Below the pieces are notes generated by a model, which worked only from the letters and a program-made list of their open reading frames with translations, was not told the origin of the DNA and did no database searches. A stretch of DNA of 64,000 nt from the NCBI GenBank assembly GCA_039566865.1, contig CM076958.1, positions 5,618,501 to 5,682,500 on the forward strand, in the 5' to 3' direction. Positions 1 to 11,645 of this stretch are shown piece by piece. A program made the translations under genes and the position numbers. The DNA is from Aurelia coerulea (Eukaryota > Cnidaria > Scyphozoa > Semaeostomeae > Ulmaridae). Within the stretch, counting starts at the first letter, position 1. The number at the start of each line of letters is the position of its first letter.

Positions 1-2
1 AA

Positions 3-1334
3 ACAAAGAAAGACCGAGTCTTACAAAAAGTTCAGCGAGCTTTAGACACAGGACAATGGAATACACAAGACAAAGAGATTCAACCATATAAGAGATGTTC
101 AGAAGAGATCACAGTCAACAAAACAAAAGATATCCTAATGAAAGGCACCAGAATCATCATTCCAGAAGTCTTACAAGACAGAGCAACAAGATTAGCACAT
201 ATAGGCCATCAAGGCAACGAGAAAACAAAGAGCTTACTAAGGGAAAAAATTTGGTATCCAAATATGAGCCAAAGAGTCAAAGAATTAATCGAAAAATGCA
301 GCTCTTGTCAAGCAGTTGGTGCAAGTAAACCAGTCGAGCCAATGCAGATAACACCTACTGAGGACATACCTTGGTATGACGTAGCTATTGACTTTCTTGG
401 ACCAATACCGAATTCTCAACAGTATTTATTAGTAGCAATTGATAAATACACAAAGTTTCCAGAAGTGGAGATCGTACACTCTACAGCAGCGCCTGCAGTG
501 ATTCCAAAATTGGACAGAATTTTCGCCACTCATGGCATACCAGTCAAGCTTTCAAGTGATAATGGACCACCGTTTAATGGGACAGAGTTTGAGAGATACG
601 TCAAAGCACTTAATATTGACTGGAATCCAAGTACTCCTCTTTGGCCACAGGGAAATGCTAATGTTGAGAACTTCAATAAGCCACTGGAAAAATTATTACA
701 AACCGCACAGCTTGAGGGGAGAAACTGGAGACAGGAACTCCAACGATTTTTACTTTCGTATAGAACGACTCCTCATGCAACAACAAAGATAGCACCATGT
801 GAACTGTTGTATAATCGAAAGATCAGAGGATATTTACCTGAACTGCCAGCCAAGAAAACCGTAAACAAGCACAAAGAGGCGAAAGAGAACATAGAGAAAA
901 GTAAGGAAAGAAACAAAGAGTATTACGACAAAAGGCACAATGCAAAAGAATCAGACATCAAGGAAGGAGACATCGTAATCTGTCTACAAAAGAAAAGAAA
1001 TAAATTGACCTCTAAGTTTAGTCCAGAAAGATTCACTGTTACAAGTCGCAAAGGCACCAGAGTTGTAGCAAAGAACAAAAGACATGTCATTACACGAAAT
1101 ATATCACATTTCAAGAAAGTACCACGTTATGAGACCGTGAGAGATGAAGATGATAGCGATAGTGAAACAGAGAACAGAGACATAGATCGTAGAGAAACAG
1201 CAGATACAGAATCAGAGAACAATGAGATAGAGATCAGAGGAGAGAATCAGGACGTTAGGCCTAGACGATCACAGCGATCGAGAATACCAGTTCGAAGATA
1301 TGGACTTGTCGTACCATCGAATATGAACAGGTAA
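3..1334 (+). CDS. pol: Ty3/gypsy retrotransposon Pol, C-terminal part (integrase), cut by the window edge
   Basis: Integrase end of a Ty3/gypsy polyprotein; it joins element cDNA to host DNA. The frame is open from base 3, so the protein continues upstream; the first ATG (138) is probably internal. Counting from that ATG: an H2C2 zinc finger (H21, H24, C54, C57, with GHQGNEKT and CSSCQ), then the rve core with the catalytic triad D85 (AIDFLGP), D141 (SSDNGPPF) and E177 (NANVENFN), a D-x55-D-x35-E spacing typical of the family, then a GPY/F-like C-terminal segment ending ISHFKKVP and a charged, acidic/basic tail. The frame has no stop or frameshift, so the copy is fairly young. A purine tract and an LTR follow directly. 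Seen: motifs and spacing. Family knowledge: H2C2-rve-GPY order is Ty3/gypsy. The lack of a chromodomain is inferred from the tail. Confidence 0.93.
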   Translation, partial: TKKDRVLQKVQRALDTGQWNTQDKEIQPYKRCSEEITVNKTKDILMKGTRIIIPEVLQDRATRLAHIGHQGNEKTKSLLREKIWYPNMSQRVKELIEKCSSCQAVGASKPVEPMQITPTEDIPWYDVAIDFLGPIPNSQQYLLVAIDKYTKFPEVEIVHSTAAPAVIPKLDRIFATHGIPVKLSSDNGPPFNGTEFERYVKALNIDWNPSTPLWPQGNANVENFNKPLEKLLQTAQLEGRNWRQELQRFLLSYRTTPHATTKIAPCELLYNRKIRGYLPELPAKKTVNKHKEAKENIEKSKERNKEYYDKRHNAKESDIKEGDIVICLQKKRNKLTSKFSPERFTVTSRKGTRVVAKNKRHVITRNISHFKKVPRYETVRDEDDSDSETENRDIDRRETADTESENNEIEIRGENQDVRPRRSQRSRIPVRRYGLVVPSNMNR

Positions 1335-1373
1335 ACAGGAGAGAAGGAAAGACTATAAACTTGGACGTGTCGT

Positions 1374-1389
1374 TAAAAAAAAGGGAGCA
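1374..1389 (+). other. Polypurine tract of the gypsy element
   Basis: A run of A followed by GGGAG sits immediately before the TGTAG start of the LTR. This is where plus-strand priming of reverse transcription is expected. Confidence 0.6.
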
Positions 1390-1390
1390 T

Positions 1391-1510
1391 TGTAGTGATT
1401 TCTGTTTATTGTTATGTTTTGTAAATACTTCATGTAAGATACTTTGATGGCGTAGCTTGCTCCGAAGCACACGTCTCCTCTCTGGTCTCGGCCTACCGTA
1501 GAAGTCTACA
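1391..1510 (+). repeat. Probable 3' LTR of the gypsy element (120 bp)
   Basis: Begins TGTAG and ends CTACA, a perfect 5-bp terminal inverted repeat with TG...CA ends, directly after the purine tract. At 120 bp it is short but within the range known for Ty3/gypsy. The 5' LTR lies outside the window, so the end could not be checked against a second copy. No clear polyadenylation signal is visible. Confidence 0.55.
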
Positions 1511-1511
1511 G

Positions 1512-1786
1512 CATCTTCAAAAATTTTCCTCATGCTCCGATGTATAGGATGAATGTCACAAAACTACAAAAGTTTTCTTGCCACTAATGGCAAGCATGAT
1601 CTTGGGAGATGCTTTCTAAGCCAAAGTAAAAGATGTTTCTACAAAAATTTTCCTCGTGCTCTACTTATATTGGACAACTGTTACAAAACTATCAACGTTA
1701 CCTTGTCGCTATTGGTAAGTATGATATTGGGAGATGCATTCTCAGCCAAAGTAAAGGGTGTGTCCCAAAAAATTTCCTAAGGGCTT
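1512..1786. repeat. 124-bp degenerate tandem repeat
   Basis: The motif CAAAAATTTTCCT recurs at 1518, 1642 and (as CAAAAAATTTCCT) 1766, exactly 124 bp apart. Between them, CTTGGGAGATG(C) and AGCCAAAGTAAA also recur with the same spacing. About two full units plus the start of a third. It begins where the LTR ends. Confidence 0.75.
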
Positions 1787-2279
1787 CGCCGCCAGACCCT
1801 CTCATTTCAATACCCCCACTTAATTTACCTTGGCCAAGCCACTGTGGTAGCATCTATAAAATTCTATTTTAGAGAGTCTGGTACCCAGGGTACTCCTCTT
1901 CAAACCACACCGGCAATATTAGCAATTTTAATAACTGGCTTGTCAGCGATGAGGGTACCTGAAATTGAGAAGCTCTATTTTTACGCGGGAAAGGGTATGT
2001 TCTGAAGAAAATTTTCCGCGATTAGGGTATGTAATTCGCTAAAAAAGGTCAGCGTTTAGGGTGCATATGTTAAACCTTTGTACGAGCATGATACTATAGG
2101 AAAGTATAGAAGTGCCCCCCCCCCCCGGGAGCCGTGCCAGTCAAGCAAAACTACGGCATCTAGCCAACCATGGTAGGTTAAAATTGAGGTCGAGGAAATC
2201 CATTTGGAGTAAAACGGATACTCGCAACATAGACAAGTGCCCGGCTGGGAAAAAACTTATATCATAAACTTATATATCA
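1787..2279. other. Gene-free stretch with fragments of C-tipped MITE-like sequence
   Basis: No coding evidence. Around 1990-2060 the phrase AGGGTATGT recurs and a C-run of about 14 followed by GGGAGCC lies near 2107; both resemble ends of C/G-tipped miniature elements, but no matching opposite end was found. Confidence 0.3.
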
Positions 2280-3640
2280 AATACTTAAATCAAGTATTTT
2301 GGCCTAGATTGTACCTTCATCCGCAGCAGAATCCCAGTTATCGGAATGAAATCAGTTTCGTGAATGCCATTTGTTTCCACTGATTTAACATCGTTAATTC
2401 TGAAAAATACGATCAAATTTTTAAGTCTTTGCACTGAAAATGCTATTCTAAGTGTTCTTCTTGTAAAAAACTTGGAAGAATTGCATAAAATAAAGTTTTG
2501 TGAAAAGTTTGAACATAGGTCAACATTTGAAGAAATGAAACTCGATGTAACACTGATCCCTGATAACATTTTAACCAAATGCAGAAGAAAAGTTATGGAG
2601 TGGCACCTATATAATCGATTTGTGGTTTTATAAATTTCCATAATTATCAACTGTAGATTTCTTTGGTGAATGGTGACTGAGTCGGCCTTGGTAAGCGATT
2701 TTTCAAAATTTGACGACGTATCCTTTAATGCGAAACTTAATGATCTTTCGTGGATTTTAATTATTTTGTTGTTCACCCCTATCATGAAACATCCAAATTG
2801 CAGGACAATAGCTAAATTGAGACAATATGAAAGCATTCATTATTGTCTTTAACTTTTTCTGGTCCATGAATTTTGCAACTCGTGCAGGTGCATGCAGTTT
2901 TTTAGCCAGTTATTTTGCATATGTTTTCGACGTGGCACTTTAAAGTCAAGTGTTATTCGAAGGAACTTTTCCTTGTCAGATTGTTCTATACAGGATGTGC
3001 CAATATTCACTGAAGTGCCAGGAGATTTACCTCCGAAAAACATAAAATCACATTTTGCATCATTTAGCGTGATATGGTTGTCAACAAACCACTCGTAGAA
3101 AGTCGCCTGGCAGCTGCCTCTAGCTTATGTTGAACATTTTTTACATCAGAATCGCATGCAAAAGATAGTCGTATCATCTGCATAATTGCAGAACTCAGTA
3201 TCACTCACCGAAAAGAAAATATTATTTATGAATATATTGAATAGAACGGGTACCAAGACTGAGCCTTGCGCGGCTTTGCGGTACACCTATTGTCCATTGA
3301 GGTAGCTGTAAACCAGCTCAATGCACCTCTACTAAAGCCATATGCATGGAGCTTCGCAATAAGTAACCCGTGGTCAAGGCAATCAAATGCTTCACAAAGA
3401 TCGCATAAGAAGTGCCCCTGCATTACCATTTTTATCAAGAAACTCCCAACATTTTTCAATAAGTTTCATAAGTGCATGTGGTGTCCTTTGCGAGAACCAA
3501 AAAGATATGTAGAAATTATTGGTTCCATAAAGGGAATTATTAGAAAAGCTCTGTTTCTTTATAAGTCGATTTTCCATGTCGATTTTCGAAAAGGTACTCG
3601 AACAGTTATCTCAAAAAGCATACTTTAGTCATGTGATCGA
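2280..3640 (-). pseudogene. Decayed LINE reverse transcriptase, minus strand
   Basis: Relic of a non-LTR retrotransposon read right to left, broken by several frameshifts and stops. In order: AFDCLDHGLLIAKLHAYGF (RT motif with the first catalytic Asp region) near 3400-3330, a broken PQGS block, then CNYADDTTIF with the catalytic YADD at 3173-3184, then EKFLRITLDFKV matching the LGI-LD motif near 2970-2940, then the thumb/C-terminal segment with SVTIHQRNLQ and MEIYKT near 2690-2640. Family knowledge: this order and the HQRNLQ-type segment are typical of CR1/Jockey-group LINEs. No endonuclease or intact frame remains. A different LINE family from the one at 40.4 kb. Confidence 0.8.
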
Positions 3641-4383
3641 AATGTAGCAACTCCATTGGTTAATAAGTATGACATTGGATGGATTTGGAAGTCCTAGTGC
3701 GCTATCGAAATATTTTATTTTTTTGCTCTCTGTCCAATGATTTTCTTATCAATCATGATACCCTGTCCCTTAATTTTTGCCTGAAAAGGATACCTTGTCC
3801 CATAACTTTACCACAACACGACAATCTATAGAACGGCACATCCCTTCAGGTCACGTATGCCCCCCCCCCCGGATAAATACTACATTATGATACAGCATGG
3901 GAAGCTGCAATGCAATACAACCTGTCCTTTAAATACACTTAGACAAGAAATCTAACATAATGCAGAAAATATTACTTGCACAACAAAACATTGCAAAATA
4001 CGCTCTTCAGTGAAAGAGGAAGAATTTGAGGAAATTACAATTTCTGTGTTTCCTCATATGCAACAATAAATTTGATCGCTATAATCTTTACATCTTGATT
4101 TAGTCTGATAAGCATCAGAAGATCCTTTCTTGTCTAAGACATAGTTTGATGCTATCTCATGTTTCATCAAGCGTTAAATCAAATAAATCTCTTCATCAAG
4201 ACGTGAAACAGTTTTATTGCAGCTTACATAATCTGTTCATGGATAAATTGAATGTTATACAAGCTGATTTGATAATCGTTGTCAAACATTGTTTGATTTT
4301 AATCAAGTGATTTCGTTAAATGAAACATTCAAGCACGATCAAACCATGCGACTCCAACGAGTAGCCTTACTCCTCAAAGACCT
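3641..4383. other. Gene-free stretch
   Basis: AT-rich, no coding evidence. Near 3757-3870 there are repeated phrases GATACCNTGTCCC and a C-run followed by GG, like one end of a C-tipped MITE; no partner end was found. Confidence 0.3.
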
Positions 4384-4664
4384 TCACCTCATCTCACCTC
4401 ACCTCACCTCACCTCACCTCACCTCACCTCACCTCACCTCACCTCACCTCACCTCACCTCACCTCACCTCACCTCACCTCACCTCACCCACCTCACCTCA
4501 CCTCACCTCACCTCACCTCACTCCTCACCTCAACCTCACCTCACCTCACCTCACCTCACCTCACCTCACCTTCTCACCTCACCTCACCTCACCTCACCTC
4601 ACCTCACCTCACCTCACCTCACCTCACCTCACCTCACCTCACCTCACCTCACCTCACCTCACCT
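4384..4664. repeat. (CCTCA)n microsatellite
   Basis: About 280 bp of CCTCA/ACCTC pentamers with a few indels (near 4490, 4520 and 4570). Long apparent reading frames here spell only Thr-Ser-Pro-His-Leu and are not genes. A short TTGAATTGAG-type repeat follows at 4667-4692. Confidence 0.97.
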
Positions 4665-4692
4665 TATTGAGTTGAATTGAGTTGAATTGAAT

Positions 4693-5224
4693 TTATGATG
4701 CTGTTGTTGTTGCTTCAGTGAGGCCCTCGTTTCGCAAGATCTGTAAAGCCGGACAGTTAGCTGTATGGAACAGCAGTACAGAGAAACTGCTTTTTTGTGG
4801 TATTTTAGGCTTGATGACTTAGAGAGCAAAGATAGCAGGTGATTCACGGTATGCATATTGATGTAAAAATGATGTCAGAACGAGGCTAGTCTGCTTTTGG
4901 AGGCGCAAGGAGATGAGCAGCAGTTGTAGCTGCATTATTTAATTCAAAGAGAGAAAGAGCGAAATGTATTGAGTCTATCCTACGAGGACTAGACAACATG
5001 AAAAATAAATCCCACTGACTACACGATTACAAGTGTTTGCTTCTCCAGCAGAGAAACCCACTAAACTGAAAAGAAATAACTTTCACAGGGTTTGGAGGAG
5101 CCCGAGCCAATGGTTCTGACGTACTGGCTTGTGAATATGGCAAAAGTGTTGATATTGTCATTTAATCAACATCGTAAATCTTACGATTAATACAAAAAGC
5201 GTTAATCTGATAAAAGTTTGCCTT
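4693..5224. other. Gene-free stretch
   Basis: No coding sequence, RNA gene or clear repeat boundary seen. Confidence 0.4.
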
Positions 5225-5410
5225 TTTGCAGAATGCTTCAAAACCAGACAGCCCTAACAAGAGCTAAATTTGATCGTTTTAAAACCAATGACAAGATCAG
5301 CTATGCCTAGGAAACTAATTTGGCCTTTGATCTACTTGCTAAGAAAATAAATTTGAATATCGGCATGTAATCAAATTTTGGTGATTTTTCAACAGAAGTA
5401 CTTTCTTGAT
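5225..5410. mobile_element. Remnant of foldback family B (right half only)
   Basis: Aligns with the right half of the element at 28030-28536: shared phrases TGCTTCAAAACCAG, AAGAGCTA, TTGATC/GGTCTA...TGCT, GGCATGTAATCAAAT and GGTGATTTTTCAA. Its outer end is decayed (AGTACTTTCTTGATG), so the terminal CACCCGG motif is gone. Confidence 0.65.
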
Positions 5411-5873
5411 GATTTATGAATTAATGTTTGGTCAAAATCCCAAGCAATACGTGGCAATGTTGGGTTGATTTTTGACGGCCTGCTAATCTAGTAATAAGCG
5501 AATCATTGGAAATCGTTCGCTGCGAATCAGCCTAAATCCATTGAAAAATATGAAAAATTCTTAAAGAGGGATTTTGAGACAACAAGGATATTTTATTTCT
5601 AACAGTACACAAACTTCAAAATTATCATAGGTGATGGCTTTTAAAATGCAAATGGCAGCAACACTGAATGCTGGTTCCCAGTGTGCCATTAAAGATTATA
5701 ATCGCTTTCCTCTTCTGCAAATTTTCGAATACGATAAGATTTTATTTTGCAATAGGAAGGCCATTTGATTGTAAAGCCCTGATGTTTGAGACCAGTGTGA
5801 ATCATGCTTTACAGTTAAAATATTTCGAGTAATCTACAATTCTTCTTTTGAGCAAGGAAAAATGAGATTGATA
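5411..5873. other. Gene-free stretch
   Basis: AT-rich sequence with no supported feature. Confidence 0.4.
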
Positions 5874-5875
5874 TA

Positions 5876-6436
5876 CCGGGTGCACCAAAATAAACTATAC
5901 ATGTTTGGCAGGCCACAATAAATCGTAAACTGGACTGATTTTAAGGATTTATGACCTAATCGTTAGCAGAAATCCTGAATTAGATACTGGGATTTTTTTA
6001 TTTCTTTTTCATTTTCAGTTTTTTGAGCTAGAAGTGAGTTTCCTAAAATTTAATTTCTAAAGAATCGACATGAATGGACAAAGAGAGAACTTGTTCGTGG
6101 TGATTTGCGATTTAGAAATCGACCATTTGTAATCTACTATACGAGAGGTCGCAATAAACCCCCAAATCCCCCTGAAAACTTTTTCTCTTTGTTCATTCAT
6201 GCTTAATCTTTTGAAATTTGATCGACGTTTTTTGATCGTTTTCAATGTTTTCGAAATTGAACATTTTAAGGAACTCGCTTGTAGCTCTAAAAAATGAAAA
6301 CGGAAAAATTTGCAAAAAGTCCTGGAATCTAATTCAGGCTTTCTGCTAAAGATTAAGTCATAAATCTTCAAAATCGGTCTAGTGTACGATTTATTGTGGC
6401 ATGCCAAACGTGCATAGTTTATTTTGGCGCATCCGG
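5876..6436. mobile_element. Foldback (hairpin) element, family A, copy 1
   Basis: Flanked by TA (5874-5875 and 6437-6438). Ends CCGGGTGCACCAAAATAAAC and GTTTATTTTGGCGCATCCGG are inverted. The inverted similarity runs about 200 bp inward on both sides: GCAGAAAxxCTGAATTAGAT on the left against its complement on the right, and TAGAAGTGAGTTTCCTAAAAT against its complement. No transposase; mobilisation in trans by a mariner/Tc1-like enzyme is an inference from the TA and the end motif. Related copies: 60254-60858 and the half at 46258. Confidence 0.88.
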
Positions 6437-6438
6437 TA

Positions 6439-8372
6439 GGAAATTTAGGTTTGATCCTTCAAAGCAGCTATACATTTTTCAAGTTTAAATCTCTTTTTTA
6501 TAAATTCAATGTAAAATTTTGCAATAGCGAACTACTTAAGATACTACGAACGAGCAAACTTTACCAATAATGGGAGGAAAAGATCATGACTACCCCCTGG
6601 TTTTAACATGAAGACGAAGAACATATTGAAATACATCTAAATGTACAATTTGAATATGCTACATATAAACGATTTTTACAGATAAAAATTTGAGACGGTT
6701 TCACATTGAGTGATAGGCTGACATAGGCGATAATGATGAACAATCGGACCGCGTCCGAGAGAGCAACTACAACAACGACCGTCCCCGTCACTGCTCCCCA
6801 CCCTGGCATCCATCGCTCAAACACCGCTAACGGCTCAGGGATTTTTTTACGCTATTATCTTCTTGTCTTATTTCTAAGTTTAAATCTATAATTATCAAGA
6901 ACTGCAAGAAGATTCTTTGAAATATCAAATTTGAAGTTTGAATTTTTAATAATTTGGAGAAAAAAATTGAAAAATTCGAAGTTTCTTTGAATTTTGAAAA
7001 ATATAACTTTGTCAAGAGCACATATAAGTTCATTTCTTCAAACTTAGGAGAGAACTGAAACGAAATTCAGATAAAACACTTTTTTATTCTTTACAAACAG
7101 ATTGTCATATTCAGTTGCAATACGGCAAAATTCAACATTAAGATTTGACTTTGGAAGTCAGTTGATCCAAAGTCTGTTGCTATCAAATAAAAGACTACTT
7201 TTGAAATTCTTGCTCTGTTATTCTCTGTGAAGTGATGCTTTTTGGCACGCCTCTTTCTCAGTAATTAGCAGCTTGTTTTGATTTTTTAACTCTCCAGCAC
7301 TGTTGCTCTCAGTTAATACCAAAATAGATCATGATGACTGTCGAGAAATTATGCATAGAGCTTCAGCAATTCTCCACATAATGTGTTACCTCGCGATAGG
7401 CGAGTGAGTTGGTCATATTGCGTGGAAAAATCATATGAACAATCCAGTGTCTAGATTTATCAATTGTTATCTAGTAGCCTCATCAATAGCTTGTTTCTAT
7501 CTCATATAGGCATATAGGCCGAATGCTGTGCTGATAAAAGGTTCAAGGAACCTTGATCAATCTTGCGTTTATGAGTGAGTGTAATAGATTCTCAAAAGAG
7601 GAAACGATTGTTTCGTCCTTTGATATCAGATAATATGATAGCGGGAATATAAAAACTATTTACTCAAATTTGGTTATAACTCAAATTTGTTTAAATGAAG
7701 ACAATATTTTCTGCTATAAAATGACACATTTAAGTGCATTTTCAGAATATACAGGGTGTCGCTATTTTGGTAAACTCATTAAAGAATATATGTTAGAAAT
7801 ATACATTCCTTTAAATGGTTCGGCGTTAGTATCACCAGTAATTGTTGTCAAATCAAATGGAGCATGCATATAAACCAAAATTACATACGTATAAGATATG
7901 ATTTTTTATGAACTAATTTCAGTGACTTAGAACCACGTTACGCAGCTCTATGCCATAAGAATCCACTCTGTAGTGTTGTACGATAAACAACTGCTTTATA
8001 CATGACGAAACTGGAGACTCCTACCATGTGCCATATTACGAACGAGAAAAGCTCCCCTAAACCAAGCTTGCTGGAAACTAGCTTGCAGGAAACTGGACCC
8101 TTATCAATTCATATCAGCCTCTTTTGCTCTAATGAAATTAAAAAATGTTGCACTGTTATATACTGGTGACATTATCTTTCGCATTCGTTTTTCTATCCTT
8201 TCACTACGTATGAAACTTAAAAAAACCTTCCAAAAGATTTTCAGCCCTCGAAATTTGTGTTTAGAAATGATCAATAAGCCCAGTAAGGCCAATCTATGAA
8301 GGTTTGAATATACCTGGAAAGTATAAGAGAAATTCACGGCAAAAGAAAATATCTGGTAGAGTCCACTATTAG
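6439..8372. other. Gene-free stretch with a GC-rich patch
   Basis: About 1.9 kb without a supported gene. Around 6745-6840 there is an unusually GC-rich patch in an AT-rich setting; it gave no recognisable protein or RNA. At 7750 TA is followed by CAGGGTGTCGC, which looks like one end of a mariner-type element, but no inverted partner was found to the right. Confidence 0.35.
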
Positions 8373-8374
8373 TA

Positions 8375-9302
8375 CCGGGTGAACCAAAAAAATACTCCCG
8401 TTTGAAAAATCATCAAAATCACGGCCGATTTTCAATTTTCTTTTTTTGTTAAAGGGCATATATCCCGATAGCAGTTGGCTGATGCAACAAAGAAGTTTGC
8501 AATGGAATTTGTTTCGTGACTTTTTATTTCTGCTTCATGAATTTTTCCAGCCGTAAAAATGCAGCCTCGGTTCCGTGCCTTGTGCTAAACAAAAGAGAGA
8601 GAATACATGCCCTTTATTACATTAGCCAATTAGCAAATTTAGGGCTGTCACGATACATGACCCCTTTCAAAGTAGATCAAGGATATTTTCAGAATTAGAG
8701 TGATTTTCTTCTTTTCAAGAATTTAAGAAAAATTTTCAAAAAAACTTGAAGCCATCGTAATTTCTAAACTGTTTGACGCAACATGAAATAATTTCGAAGA
8801 AAACCATAGTTTATGAATGCCTACAATATTGCATCAAGCAAAAGTCTGTTACTCATCTGGTTTATGATTTAGAAATTTGATGACGTCACATCCTCAAATG
8901 AGTTGAAATGTAAGATACGCTGTAATTTCGAGTGGTTTTGAATCATGCGACGAGAAAGCACTGATGATCACCAGATCAATTTCTTTGTGCATGTAAAACT
9001 TCTAGTTTGTTCATAAATGACAAAAAGAAATGCGCATTATCATTGGAGACTTCAATGATGATAAGAAATCGGAAAATTTTAGCTCTTAGGCAAGATTGAG
9101 GATTTTGCTCAGAAACTATAGCTCAAGATAAGGTTTTTAAGAGCGTAATGTTTCTACCTTGTTGTATCAAAAGCAAACATTTGATCATCTATGAATATTT
9201 TGGGTCTTTGACAAAACGACTCAAAAAGAAAATTTTATCAAAGGTTTGATAAACAATTTTTGATAATTTTTTCAACAGGGGGACTTTTTTTGGGACACCC
9301 GG
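8375..9302. mobile_element. TA-flanked MITE, family B, copy 1
   Basis: Flanked by TA at 8373-8374 and 9303-9304. Ends CCGGGTGAACCAAAAAAATA and its inverted partner in GGGACTTTTTTTGGGACACC; the inverted match, including GTTTGAAAAATCATCAAAA, covers about 48 bp. The interior is 830 bp of AT-rich DNA without coding capacity, and differs from family B copy 2 except near the ends. Confidence 0.8.
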
Positions 9303-9345
9303 TAGGATACTAGAATTAAGGGCATAATATCAAATATACGTCAGA

Positions 9346-10844
9346 AGACAAAATCGGTCGTTTGAGGTAAATTTTCTTGTACCCTCACTAAAACTGAAAT
9401 GGATGCTAAAATACTTCAGTTATTTGCAATTTTTTTTAATAAATCAGTTGTGGGGATGACCGTCCAGAGTTGTTTACATGTTTAGGCACACAGCTTGTTT
9501 GGGGCCGGAGCTGTGTTCATTTTCCGGTCGAAGAATATTTACCTTCGTTGAAATATCTATAGAAATCGCGACAAATGAGATATACAGATAAGAATTTCAG
9601 TGATTATGCATACTGACCTGAGCAATAACCCAAACTCCTTCACTGCTATCATATCTCAAAATTGGAGGCAATTTCTAATGATTTCTGGCAGAGATATCAT
9701 TTGGGCCTAAGCTTGTCCTCGCTTAAAACCCATTCCATTGCACTTAAAAAGTTATGGGAAAATTCTAGAGCTGAATAATGCACTTACCCATGACTCAGGC
9801 ACCAGTTTGACTTCGTTTGCCTTTTTTACATTCGCAAATTTTTTATAAGAAACGACCAGTTGTGGGCGAATTGCAAAAACTTTCCTCGGTCCATATTTTT
9901 CTCTGCACAGTCTATCCGCTTCAAACAACAAACAGTGAACTTTGTATCATAAAAGTCTTGCATCACAAAACATTCCTATAGAACGATTCCATGCGCCTTA
10001 GCGAGGCACTCGTGAATTGTTTTCACGCATTTGGTTCACTCAGTCAATGCAAACAAACAAAAGAGCAAAACCGAATATCTTTTTTAGCGAACCCAAACAA
10101 TGTTTTGTTCTTTTTATGTTTTGCATTGATTGAAATAAGAACGAAAAGAACGAAATGCGTGAATACAATTCACGAGTGCCTCGCTAAAGCGCGTGGAATC
10201 GTTCAAAAGGAATGTACTGTGATCCAAGAGTTTTATGATACAATGTCAAAGTTCACTGTTTGTTGTTTGAAGCGGAGAGACTGTGTAAAGAAAAATATGG
10301 ACCAAGGAAAATTTTTGCAATTCACCCACAACTGGTTGTTTCTTATAAAAAATTTGCCAAAGTAAACAATGCAAACGAAGTCAAACTTGAGCCTGAGTCA
10401 TGGGTAAGTGCATTATTCAGCTCTAGAATTTTACCATAACTTTTTAGGTGCAATGGAATGAGTTTTAAGCGAGAAAAAGCTTAGGCCCAAATGATGTCTC
10501 TACCAGAAATCATTAGAAATTGCCTCCAATTTTGAGATATGATAGCAGTGAAGGAGTTTGGGTTATTGCTCAGGTCAGTATGCATAATCGCTGAAATTCT
10601 TATCTGTATATCTCATTTGTAGCGATTTCTATAGATATTTCAACGAAGGTAAATATTCTTCGACCGGAAAATGAACACAGCTCCGGCCCCAAACAAGCTG
10701 TGTGCCTAAACATGTAAACAACTCTGGACGGACATCCCCACAACTGATTTATTAAAAAAATTGCAAATAACTGAAGTATTTTAGCATCCATTTCAGTTTT
10801 AGTGAGGGTACTAGAAAATTTACCTCAAACGACCGATTTTGTCT
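9346..10844. repeat. Giant near-perfect palindrome (two ~730-bp inverted arms)
   Basis: The left arm starts AGACAAAATCGGTCGTTTGA and the right arm ends with its complement. Reading the two arms against each other over several hundred bases shows only scattered substitutions (I estimate about 95-97% identity), for example the stretch with CACACAGCTTGTTTGGGGCC occurs in full in both arms. The centre is near 10095 with a poorly paired loop of roughly 60 bp. No spacer gene, no transposase, no obvious target duplication. The frame of 124 codons across the centre is a by-product of the symmetry. It could be a large foldback transposon or a local inverted duplication; transcribed, it would give a hairpin of about 700 bp. 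Confidence 0.95.
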
Positions 10845-11332
10845 CCAGGGGCTAGAAAGCGGTGATCTCATTGGCTGACAAGCATGAAATTGGATGATTT
10901 CAGCATGCTCTGGCAACCAGTAAGGATTTGAGCCTTATCTTCGTCAGAGTGAACATTTTATTCTTAACTGGCTATATTGATAAACATATGGTCTTAACAA
11001 TAGGTATGGCTGTCGAAACAGAAATGAAATACAGAGAAAAGTTTCCTTAGTGGGTGACGTAAGTCATCTCAAATAGGCAGCTTTGTCCAGGAGTTTTTAA
11101 TTCTGGGAGTCCAGCTATCATATAGCTATGACGGTAGCAACAATCATATTTCTTCCTATGAAAGAATCGAATCATATTATTTTCTGAGCGGACGGAACTT
11201 CTTTGTTTGCGAAAGAAAATGTTGCGTTGTAGTTGAATAGAAAGCTACGACTGAGTGACATTCGACTGCGTAAAATTCCATCCAATTGGAGAAATCCACT
11301 GACTAGTATTTACATTTGAGCAGTAATGACTG
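10845..11332. other. Gene-free stretch
   Basis: No coding or repeat structure recognised between the palindrome and the next MITE. Confidence 0.4.
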
Positions 11333-11340
11333 TCGTGTGT

Positions 11341-11628
11341 CCGGGGAGGGGGGTGTACACGACTTGTGGACGGGGGTCTGTCGCCCGGTTTTCAGAAGCG
11401 TACCCTCTTCTAATTACCGAACTTGTCTTGATACCCACTTTTATGATGATTTTTGGCGGAGAACTGCACATTTTACACTATTTTTGCGAATTTCAGCGAA
11501 ACCTCACCCATGTTTATGAAAAAATTGCCGAAAAAAGGACCCTTGTTTAGAGAATTTTGGGCCTAAAAACCCAACCATATGGGCGGCACATACCCATACC
11601 CTGAACATGTTATGTACTCCCCTCCGGA
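11341..11628. mobile_element. G/C-tipped MITE with 8-bp target duplication (hAT-like)
   Basis: Left end CCGGGGAGGGGGGTGTAC, right end GTACTCCCCTCCGGA (inverted, imperfect). The 8-bp TCGTGTGT is duplicated at 11333-11340 and 11629-11636. No coding capacity. An 8-bp duplication fits hAT or related transposases. Confidence 0.85.
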
Positions 11629-11645
11629 TCGTGTGTTGTTGAAGT

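Noticed and set aside
4289..4675. 128-codon frame rich in Thr-Ser-Pro-His-Leu
   Set aside because: It is the CCTCA microsatellite read as codons.
7740..7873. Mariner-type left end CAGGGTGTCGC as a further foldback
   Set aside because: No inverted partner end within the following 1 kb.
9991..10365. 124-codon frame across the centre of the big palindrome
   Set aside because: Both halves are complements of each other, there is no family match, and the frame depends on the symmetry.
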